Positions 47,501-59,500 of a DNA stretch of 64,000 nt are shown piece after piece; within the stretch, counting starts at the first letter, position 1, and every line of letters begins with the position of its first letter. Under the pieces are notes generated by a model that was not told where the DNA came from, did not search any database, and worked only from the letters and a program-made list of their open reading frames with translations. The stretch spans positions 22,728,827 through 22,792,826 of the forward strand of contig CM037476.1 of the NCBI GenBank assembly GCA_021014325.1, read 5' to 3'. Position numbers and translations under genes: made by a program. This DNA is from Plazaster borealis. Taxonomy: Eukaryota > Echinodermata > Asteroidea > Forcipulatida > Labidiasteridae.

Positions 47501-50500
47501 GAGTAGGGTGGCCTCAGCTACAGCTCAAAGGAGGTTGCTCACTGGCTGATCCTGTACGCTGCACACACTTACCTAGATGTGTTTTCTATTGTTTCACCAT
47601 TGTATTAAAGGGACACGTTGCCTTGGATCGGACGAGTTAGTCTAAAAAAGTGTTAGTAACTGTTTGTTATAAAATGCATATGGTTAGAAAGACGTTATAA
47701 AAGTAGAATACAATGATCCACACAAATATGTCTCGAAAATGCGTGGTTTTCCTTTTACTTTGCGAACTAACACGGTCAGCCATTTTGTGGAGTCAAAAAT
47801 TTGACTCCACAAAATGGCTGACCGTGTTTGTTCACGATGTTAAAGGAAAACCAGGCAATTTCTAGACATATTTGTGTGGATCATTGTATTCTACTTTTAA
47901 AACATCTTTCTAAACATATGCATTTTATAACAAACGGTTACAAAATGCTGTTTATAGACCAACTCGCCCGATCCAAGGCAACGTGTCCCTTTAACTCTAA
48001 GATGGCGGCATGATGACATCAAGGCATAAGGTCCATTGCCTCTGTTGCCTCGGTGAAATATCAAATCCGAAGTAGTTTGCATTATTACAACATGTCACAA
48101 ACCAAGGGATGCACTCAATCAGTAGACAAAAGGCCACTCCTATTATGAGCACTGAGTTAACACTACAGTAAGCACACGTTGCACAGCCTTTCTCTCACTC
48201 TAGACCTCTGTAAGAATTGTTTGAAATATTGACTGGTTGTTAATGACATATTAACTCTTTTTGTCCCTCAGAAATCAGCTGCAGAAGCTGTGAGGAAAAA
48301 GTGCTCCCTTAAGACCGGCCAAGGACCAGTAACTGCTCAGCTGGATAAAACACTCCAGGAAATTGGAGTCCACCGACAAGCGTATCATGGTAATGCATTT
48401 GTAGGAAATCATGTGCACAGATGTTGCAAGGTGAGTTGTGACAAGTGGAAATATTTCAAATAATTATTTCAGAAAATAACCGTCTTGTTTTCTACAGAAA
48501 TAAAAAGTAATATTTTTATATGTGTTATGCTCTGGTCATTTTATGTTATTTTTTAGGCAGAAAATATCAAGAAATTAACATCAGCTGTGGTCAACATGGT
48601 ACATCAGCTATGTCCATCAGCTGCAAGAATCAAAGAGGCTGAAGCAATTGCCCATAAGTATGAGAGGATCTTCACTCTTTTCTCAAGATGTCACAATACA
48701 TACAATCTTACTAGACGGTTGAATGTCGAGGAGATACAGCACCTCGGTAAGTATTCTACACAATTAAATTCCTGACATGCATACAGGCAGCACATGTCAG
48801 TAGAGAATGTAGTAGACTAAACAGCAGCTTTAATTTGTAACTTTTTCTTTTTATCCAACTTTTGTTGTTGTGTTTTGGGTGCAGATTGTTGTATCAAGGA
48901 ATACATGGACTTCTTCCGCACCATTTTCTCGGGTGAAAGCGTAACACCTAAAATGCATCTTCTAGAGGAGCATGTAGTACCTTGGATCTCACAATGGAAA
49001 GTAGGTCTCGGTTTCCATGGTGAACAAGGTGGCGAGTCCATCCATGCAAGGTTCAACAACATCCGAAATGATGTCAGAGGTCTTAAAGATGAAGTGGCCA
49101 TTCTTCAGTCAGTGATGTCCACTCACTGGATTCAAACAAACCCTATGTAAACAAAATGCAATGAGAGTTTAATCACTGTAGCTTTCTAATAAAAGTTAAT
49201 TCATTTAAATATTTAAATGTGTCATGTATAAATTTCAATTACCAATAAGATGCAAATGGCAAACTACAGAAACATATGGTTACAACATTATTTATAGTGC
49301 ATTGTAATCGACAAAATTTTGACAAATTCCAACTTGATTGTTTTGATTGTTCAAAACTTTAAAATACCTGAGCAAAGGCTGTGCCGTTAAAAGCTGTGTA
49401 CGTCCTCGGACTATGAGGTTTAGGTTATGAGTACATCCTAATCCTATATACACTATGTTTGATGCACTTGCACTTGCACTTGCAGGGTTTAAGTAGTGCT
49501 TGGGCAAAGTAGGCAATTTTTTTTTATCTAGTACTTGATCTCGACCTACCAAATGTAACTTAGAACCAGCAGTATTAACTGAGGCGCTGTACTCCCTTTA
49601 AAAAAATGTTGACATATGTGGTCATACTATTACTAGCTAGTGCGACCGCAGATGTCAACAATTTAAACAAATAAAAGGAGTACAGCGCCCCAGTTACTGG
49701 GTCTACGTATTATTTTTACTAGGACAAAGACTAGGAAAGTAATAGAGTAGGGAGAAAACAAATATTTTCTGTATAACAATAAATGGTCCACATGATGACA
49801 TTTTTGGTTTACTTGACAATTTGTTTTAACGTTCAATAAACAGCTTTATAAATAATTAAACCTTACCTTACCCCTTTAAAACATGATTTTAAATCCCTAA
49901 AATTAAAAAATATTAACACTAAGTACACGGTACACATTGACTTTTCAATTTTAAAACTGAATAATTATCAATGGTGTCGTTCTTCATTGTTTGGAAGCGT
50001 AAATTAGTCATGCAGCAACATTTTGACAATTATTTTGTGTAAAAAAGTACATTGGGCTTTGGCAATAATTGTACATCACGATACCGTTTGTGTAATCTAT
50101 TCAGAAAAAGGTAGACAACAAACACTCACCATACTCCTCATTACGAATTTCCATTCACTCGTTGTCTGGGTAATGACATAGTTTGAGTCTGTCTTTAATT
50201 GCCATAAAGAGCACAGCATCGGGATAACTAAAGAACATCATGAATAATTAGGTCATAATTTGACCATTTCCATCATGGGGTCTCAATCATGTCAAACGAA
50301 AACGTTCGACGACATGTACTATTTGACATTTTCAAGACAAAGATCAATTTTCCCCTGTGTTATTAATGATTTTACACAATTAAGAAATGTTAGTAAAACT
50401 TTTCCCTCGAAATTCCCTGACAAAACACACGTGTAACCTGTGTATAAAACAAAAACATTTCATTCGAAATGACTACGGCTTTTCACCATGTATCCGCCAT

Positions 50501-53500
50501 TTTGTTGATCATGGAAGGTTATTGCGCAATCACGCCTGGTAACCAAACTAAGTGGTACCAACAAGCATACGTGGGATCACTCTATCATTGATATTACTCT
50601 CGACTTGACCAAAATAGAACGTGGTAACGGTTATTGGAAATTTAACAACTCTCTGTTAATGGATAAAAATTACTCTGTTTTAGTGAGAAATGTTGTTTCT
50701 GATTTGGTAGACGAATATGCTGCTTCTCCCTATTTGCTCTCTAATGTTAAGAACATTCATCCTAAAGATATTCAGTTTACCATTAACGACCAGACATTTT
50801 TTGAGATGCTCCTTGTGAAAATAAGGTCTAAAACAATTTCATACTCCACATGGAAAAAGAAAGAGTCCAACAAATTAGAGGTTTCTCTAGAAAGGGACAT
50901 TGGTATTCTTTCTAATAAAGTGGCCGAAGGTGACATTGAGTCAATCGATCTCTTAAGTGCTAAACAAGCTGATCTTGTAGATCTTCGTAAAATCAACATG
51001 GATGGTGTACTTATTCGATCTAGAACACGGTGGATGGAATGCGGAGAAAAACCATCCAAGTATTTTCTGAATATGGAGAAACGTAGTTTCGTTAGTAAAT
51101 CTATCAATTGTGTTGTTAAAGATGCAGATTCCAGATTGACCAAATCTAATGAAATTCTTTCCGAAGCCAGGAAATTCTACAAAAGTCTTTATTCTCATCG
51201 GAATGTTAATAACTTGGCTGATTTAAATTCTATCTTCAAGAAAGCCGATGCTCCTATTCTGACAGATACAACACGGGATAATCTGGAAGGTCCTTTGTCG
51301 CATGTAGAGCTTATACAAGCTTTAAAGAATAGTAAGAATGGTAAATCCCCAGGTTCCGATGGGTTCAGTTTTGAATTTTATAAATTCTTTTCGCCTGATT
51401 TATCGTGGTTCCTCTTACGTTCACTTAACTTCGCTTATTTCTCGGGCAAGTTGTCAGTCACTCAGAAATACGGCATTATCACTTTGTTACCAAAAGGGGA
51501 CAAACCCCGGAAATTTTTAAAAAATTGGCGTCCTATTTCTCTCCTGAACACATCTTATAAATTGGCGTCGGCGTGTATTGCTGAGAGACTGAAAACTTGT
51601 CTACCAATTATTATTAATGAGCGACAAAAAGGCTTTATGTCAGGTCGGTTCATTGGTGAAAATATTCGTTTGATGTATGACTTACTTGATGTCACCGATT
51701 CGAACAACATTCCTGGTCAATTAATTTCCATTGATTTTGAAAAAGCTTTCGATTCACTATCACATGAGTTTATCCTCAAAGTTCTTGATAAATTCAACTT
51801 TGGTGCATCCATAAAAAGTGGATCAACCTCTTCTATAACCAGGCCTCGTCTTCGATTTTGGTGAATGGTTTTCTTTCAGAATCATTTAATATAGAACGGG
51901 GCTGCATGAAAGGTGATGGTCTAAGCCCCTATTTATTTATTATGTGTGTTGAAGTTCTTGCTATGATGATAGATAAGGATGAAGACTTAAAATGTATTAA
52001 GGTAGCCGGTAAAGAGTTTCGATTATCCCAGTATGCCGATGACACTGTTTTATTTCTCGATGGTTCAGCTAAATCTATGATTACTGCATTTAACATCCTC
52101 GACGCATTTGCCAATATGTCCGGACTAAAAGTCAATGTAGATAAAACTAATGTGGTTTGGATAGGGTCAAAGAAAGGTCAAGATGGCAAGATAGGCGAAG
52201 AGATCAATGCCCACTGGGTGGAACCTTTAGAAACTTTTAAAATACTTGGTATTGAGTTCTCCATTGATCTGCATTCCATGGTTCTACTCAATTACAACAC
52301 GACTATACTTTCATTACGTAACCTGATTTCGAGTTGGTCCAAAAGGAATCTTACGGTGCTTGGCCGAATCACTGTTGCCAAATCTTTACTTTTGTCTAAG
52401 CTTACTTTTCTTATTTTAACTATCCCTGATCCGCCCGTTATGTATTATTAACGAATTAAACTCTATGTTATTTAAATTTATTTGGAGGGGACATGACCGG
52501 GTTAGCAGAAATCAAATGGTTCAAGATTACAGCCAAGGTGGGCTCCGCATGATAGATGTTCGTGAATATACGAACGCTCTTAAAATAACTTGGCTCCGCA
52601 GACTCCTTATTTCTGACAATGGTTGTGGATGGGTTCATTTATTTCACAAGATTATGGACATTTCTGGATTGTCCAGTTTTGAAGGTGGTTCCCTGAAATT
52701 ACTTTATGCACATAAAAAAACTCCGTATGGGAACCCTTTTTGGAGAAATGTCTTTACATCCTGGTCAAAATTCACCATGGCACATAGCCCGGAAACCGCT
52801 GAAGAAATATTGACCAATACTCTGTGGCACAATGACAAAATTAAGGTTGATAAAAAATGCTTCTATTTCAAACGTTGGGAGTCGGCAGGAGTCAATTATA
52901 TCTATAACCTTGTCGATGATGCCGGGACTTTTTTGTCCTTGAATGGTTTTAGAAATAAATTTCATATTAAAACTAATTTTTTGGAATATGGGGGTGTGGT
53001 CAGGGCCATCAAGTCTGCTTTTCCTAACATTTTGCCTTTTACGAAAGGAACTGTTCACCTTCCTTTTATTCCATTCAATTTCAAGACCCTTTTGAGGGAC
53101 AAAAAAGGCTCCAGCAGAATCTTAAAGGTCTTGACCTCCTCCAGGAAAGTCACTTATACATTTATTCCTAAGTGGAACTTTAGTTTGCAAATAGACTATA
53201 GTTTTTCTAAATGGTCGTTAATTTTTAATATTCCTTTCAACTGCACAATAGACACTAGACTGAGATGGTTCCAGTACAGACTAATTCATAGAATTCTAGG
53301 CACAAACAGTTTTGTTTTCAAAATCAACAAGCTGAACTCTAATTTATGTACTTTTTGTAATAATGAGGAGGAGACTCTTATCCATTTGTTTTGCTCATGT
53401 GCCGCTACAATTTCTTTTTGGACAGCAGTTGTTTCATGGATTAATTATACGACTAAGTTAAACATCATCCCTGACAATGAAGCTTTTTTATTTGGCAAAA

Positions 53501-56500
53501 CAGACTTTAAGTGTAAAGCTACAAATTTTATTTTATTAGTTTGCCGTTTTCATATTTACAAAAGGAAAATGTCTAAGAACAGACCATCCTTCTTAATATT
53601 CAAAACAGAACTCAAAAATTATTATGCCATGGAAAAATTTATTTACACCTGCAACAACAAGTTGGCCAGTTTCTATCATAAATGGGATTTCTTCTCTGTT
53701 CTTTTTCAAGATTAATGTTATAAGTGTTAATTCTCTTTTAAAAACGCTGTGTCTTGCTTTCACTTTTATCATATGTATGTTTCAACGATCTGATGTATGA
53801 TTTTGTGAAATGTCGTAAATAAACCATTATCCCCCGGGATTTAGAAATAAAAAAAATAAAAATAAAAAAAAGACATACATGTACAGTTAATATCCCATAA
53901 TTTTGTTTTATAAAATCCTTCTCGGATAAATTCGCGTGACGTGTTTCAGGGCCTTGTGCAACTTTTTCAGGCAACTTGGAGGCAAACAACTGCAGTGCAT
54001 GCTGCAGGATCACTTTGGTGGCACGAGTAATTTTTCAGACAATGTTTTACGGGTTACTGCTCTATATTCCGACACCCCTTTGTTCCGACAACCCTATGTT
54101 CCGAAAATTTCCTCATGATTGACACGCTATAGGGTTAGGGTTAGGGTTAGGGTTAGGCAAAGAAACATACAGTAGGTGTGTCGGAACATAGGGGTGTCGG
54201 AACATAGGTGTGTAACAGTTTTACGATCCCCGAGTAAAATATGTGAACTTTCAAAATGTGAATGCTTTTTCTTTTTGGAGATTGCCTGGAACTGGTTGCC
54301 ATTTTTGCCTCGTGTGACATGGCCCTATTTTACCACTGTGCAGTATACTGTACACGTTGCAATGGAAAGAGCACTATTCTTAGGCAAAGTCGAAAAGGAA
54401 AAACCTCTGAACTGTTAGATAGTTTGGGTTTTTAAATGTTTGTCCCTGCCTCCTGTTTTTATGGTGTTTTATGGGTGCTGTTTTTGCAAGGTTTTGGATT
54501 TGCTTTTGTTTTAATGTTTACCGTTGTGTGATTTTAATAGCGTTTGAGTGCAATCTCCTTTTTATAATAACTATATTTTTATCGTTGGCAGGGGTCTGGT
54601 TGTACACATCTTAAGATGACAGTTTTTATACTTTTGTATAACCTTGACAGCCCCTGTCCAACTTGTAATCATTGTGTATATGTCTAAAGATTTAAGAAAA
54701 TAAAAAAAATAAAAAATTAGCAGCGGGTCTTGAGAGGGATTATAATTCGAAGAAGAGAACTGCTGTTAATACTGATAGCGTAGTGGGAAGCTCTCCCGAG
54801 GAGAGGAGGGGATGACGTGGTGGGGATTTCGTCTAGCAGAACCACCGGTTTGAGCCGCTTGCTTGGCAGCGGTAGCACCCGACAATGAAGCTGAAGATTA
54901 CGAGAGCGAAACTGACAAACGTGAACACAGTGGGTGCACTTTTGGCACTTGGAGCAGGTTGTTCCATAGGCTGGGTACTTGCCCCTTGTTGTGTGATTTG
55001 CCACAGTACTTGCAATTGTTGTTTGGAGGCGTGGTTTTCCAGATTTCTTTGTCCTTTGCTTGTTTCTCACGAAGTGAGTTGTTTCTGCCTCTACCGGATC
55101 CATCTGATGAAGGTGGATCGCAGCCTGTTCGCTGCTGCGGCACAATGTTATGTCTATAGCTTTCTGCAATGTCAATGATGACTCCCGCAGCAAAGATGGG
55201 CACGGATGCTGTTGCATGCCACTCCTATGACCAGCCTGTCTCTTATCATTTCATCAAGAATAGGTCCATAATGGCATGTGGTTGCTAACTTTCTAAATAT
55301 TTCGTATACCACATTGCGTTTCGGGTCAAAATGAGCTCCAAGGCTGGTTAGAATTGCTGTGGTGACTTTCTTTGTTCGTCGGTCAGTGGCAGATTTTGGT
55401 ACACTTCATAGCACTCCAAGCTTCCCCATTACTGTGAGTAATGTAGCCCATAGAGCATGTAGCCAAACAGCTTACCTTACAAAATTGCCAATTGGAGACC
55501 TGGGGGCCTATTTCACTAACGCTTTGCGATCATCATGTCCATTTTAGCTGGTGGGGGGAATGAGCGAGTGCGCTATGGTTGACAATGTGTAATGTACCTA
55601 TGGTGCGCTATGTGTACCGCGATGTGTCCGTTCGAAGCCTCCGTATAGTTTACCGTGAAACGCCCGTCTATCGTGCGGGTAGCATAATGACAGATAGTGC
55701 TTGACATGATCAGGCTGTACTGCCGACATGTGTCTGGTGAACCGTTCTCCAGGTTTGCCGAGGTTTTTGCCGGGCCTTTGTGGATTCAGCTAACTTCTGA
55801 CACCATGTTTTTAAGACGGCAGGACTCCTGTAATAGCAATCGCTAAAAATTGTTTATGTTTTGCCCAAGACATCTTCATGCAGGGCTACGATGGCCTATT
55901 AATGCCATTACATAGCACTATGGGCCCATGAGTCAGCCCCATCCACAAAACTAAGAGTTGAGATGTATTCACCGACAACCAAGAACCAAGAAATCAGCAT
56001 ACGTCCCACGCACCGTAACACTTTCATATTCATAACCCCAGTGTTCCTCAACCTATCCACTAAAAGATACTGTGACATAAACTGTCCTTAAATCTTTTAC
56101 AACGTATCGTCTGCCCAGGATTAAACGGTCATTGGTGCAATTTGTATTGATTTCATCAAATTGCTTTGTACATTTTGGAGCTCCTGGAAAATTGATCAAG
56201 AGTGGTCTTCAAAGCATTTGCTTGGCAAAAAGAAACATTTAATGTCTATGTAAAAGAGGTAATTTCTCACTAAAATAATAAAAACTTCTTCCAAGAAGTT
56301 TTTATTCCTAACTGAAAGCACACAAATTTGTACAACAAGGGTGTATTTTCTTTCGTCACTTTCTTGCAACTTCGATGACCAATTGAGCCCAAATTTTCAC
56401 AGGCTTGTTATTTTATGCATATGTTGGGATACACAAAGTGAGAACACTGGTCTTTGACAATTACTAAACGTGCACGATGCCTTTAAAGGCATTGTACACG

Positions 56501-59500
56501 TTTGGTAACTACTCAAAATATATATTAGCATAAAACCTTACTTGGTAACGAGCAACGGAGAGCTGTTGATAGTATAAAGCATTGTGAGAAATGACTCCCT
56601 CTGAAGTAACGTAGTTTTTGAGAAAGAGGTAATTTCTCACTTCTTGCAAGATGCCTTTTATTCCTATCAGAAAGCACACAAATTTGTACAACAAGGGTGT
56701 TTTTTCTTTCATCATTTTCTTGCAACTTCAATGACCAATTGAGCCCAAATTTTCACAGGCTTATTATTTTATGCATATGTTGGGATACACCAAGTGAGAA
56801 TACTGGTCTTTGACAATTACCAAACGTGTTCAGTGCCTTTAATGACCCTTGGATCATTACGGATGTGAAATTGCAGTTAATGACCTTATAGCACTAAGCC
56901 GACAGTATGTCATTGTCCAGCTGCTGCAACTAGTATTACATTGTAAAATAAAACATGTTGATGATCAAGCTACATGTTTTGTCTTCTTGTCTTTATTTCC
57001 CATAGGTATATTTGCCGCTCCACTACGAGAGAAATTAGGAGTACGAGCTGTGGTCACGGTGAGTGGTGTACTCGTCGGTGGTTCGCTGATAGCTTCTTCA
57101 TTTGCAACCAGTTTGTCTCAGATAACGATTCTCCTCACTCTATTTGCCGGTAAGACATCGAAGAATTTTGGTTATAGATCATCTTGAAAGAAATTAACGT
57201 TTTTGTTTGTTGTTATAGAAAGGTAAAACATCAGTGTAACGCTGGGCAAAACGCCGAGTTTCACGAAAAGCCCCTAAGCGCCTACGAATAAAAACAGCAT
57301 TGTGATGTCACAATACGGACTCGAAATAATTTCGAACGCTCAAAATAATTATTTGTTTTGCGCTTGAAATATCTATTGCGAGGGCTAGATATTAATAATT
57401 ACGGAAGCTCGGAAACATTATTGTGACCTCATTTTGTGCACTCAAAATGATTTTGAGATCACGAAATAGTTATTTCAAGCACAAACAAAAAAATTATTTT
57501 GAGCGTTCGAAATTATTTCGAATGAAATGACTTCGAAAGCACGAAATGATTTCGCACTAATTTTTTCGAGCTTCCGCAATAATTTATTTCGAGCGCACAA
57601 AGTATATTATTTTGAGCGTATAAAATGATTTCAAGCTCACAAAGTAGTTTATTTGCAGCCCATGAAATAGTTTCTTTCGCGCACACAAAATACATTAATT
57701 GAGCGATCTAAATTATTCGAGCGCACAAAATAGTTTATTTCAAGTGAAATTAAATGATTTATGTTTGTATTTGTCTCCTTACCACATGTCCCTTTAGGTG
57801 CTCCGTAGTAACAACCCTTGATCTACAAATAACTTAACCGAAAAACTATCATAAAATAATTTTTTGGTGATCCCTTCATAAAAACCATTTAAGGACCAAT
57901 TTGACAACTTGATATCCTTTCGAGTGTTGTTATACAAACATCGCCAGATTCCTTGGGAAAAAACCCTCGGTTCTCCGTTTGCTATTTCTGGAATCTACCG
58001 AAAGAACATTTGCTCGGCATGATACAAATTTACACATGTTTAAGCAAAATTGGGAACGATCCAAACAAGACAATCAGTAAGTGCATCGAGACGAAGATAA
58101 ACAATCTTTACCAGTCTGTTTGTTGAGCGCCGCCAACGGCGAAAAAACAAACACTAGTTCAAAAATCGATGAAAGGAGAAATAGTTTTTCTGTTCAAATT
58201 TCAATAAAATTGCAGAGCAGAAAACTTCAAACTTATGACCAAATAATAACTAAACGCATACTAAACAAATATAAAGAATCAAAGTAGTTTAGTAACCCGT
58301 TCAAGTTGATATTTAACCCTTTAAAGACCATTCATTTCTGTATAATCATCACCACACGCCCAGACATGGTTTTGTTGTTGATTTTTTGAAACTATTTTTT
58401 CTTGTTAAAATACTAAAAATCAAAAATGTTGCTTTGTTTTTAGACACATAGATACTTTGTTAACATGAGAAACATTGGAAAATGTCAATCCAGGTCATGA
58501 CATTTACTTTGACCTTTTAAAGTTGAGTGTAAGTAGGCCTAGATCAGGGCCCAATTTCATAGCGCTGCTTAACGGTAAGCAAATTTTCGTGCTAACTGTA
58601 GCAGAAAAATTTGCTTAAGCCTTAGCGTAATTCACAGGTTAGCAAGAAAATACGGCAGCCATCTTGCACGTTCACAATGGTTTTGCATTGTTACGTCATT
58701 CATTTTAGTGCAGTAAGCACCGGAAGGTTAGCATGCCTTTTCGTGTGCTTACGGTTAGCAGCGCTATGAAATAGAAACTCGTACGTAAGCATAGAATCGA
58801 CTGTTAAGCAGCTCTATGAAATTGGGCCCAGATCTTGCAGCTGTTTGCGGCCGCTATGGGGATATTGGTGCAAGCCGTTTGTGGCCGCTGTGGTCTATTA
58901 AAGGGTTAAAGGTAGGAGGTTTTAGGTTGTTGTAGTCTTTTCATCTATAGCCACTCTCTTATTCCACTGTACGGTACATCACCAATGCAAAACAAATAAA
59001 CCATGTCTCCCTATAGACGATGTGACCTCTGTTTTACATTCAAACCGCCCTCTGTTGACAAAACACTGTCCAAGTCATGTTTCCGCCGGGCAAGAAGACG
59101 CGTACTCATGGTAACATTGCGTGTCCTTTATAGCTGGCTGTCAGTATACAAAGGTTTTGCCCGGCGACATGCGCGCGCATCATGTTATGGTTTTCGAATG
59201 ACGTCAGAGGTCACATTGTCTATAAATATAGGATTCAAACTGCCTCTAGCTACCGGGCACTTCAAATTTGGTGGTCTATAATAATACATCTGCTTTATAT
59301 TGGCAAAGGTTGTTGGTTCGATTATTCGAATCCACCCAAGTAATATGCCCGTGAAGTTTGTTTCCACAGGATTTGCGAAAGTACTGAGTGTGCAGCTACA
59401 AGTCTGCACAAAGATTAAGACTCTATGACTTGTAGTTCAGGAAATATGATTTTTGTTTTGTTTTTTAGAGCTTCCTGTTTGGACCGGAAGGAAAAGTTAA

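Noticed and set aside
49578..49694. Terminal repeat of a RAG1-like transposon
   Set aside because: Its two ends pair with each other over 117 bp, so it is a separate MITE; no partner end exists upstream of 42,685.
54863..55203. Plus-strand frames of about 97 codons and a second minus frame
   Set aside because: They are shadows of the Gypsy gag remnant on the minus strand.
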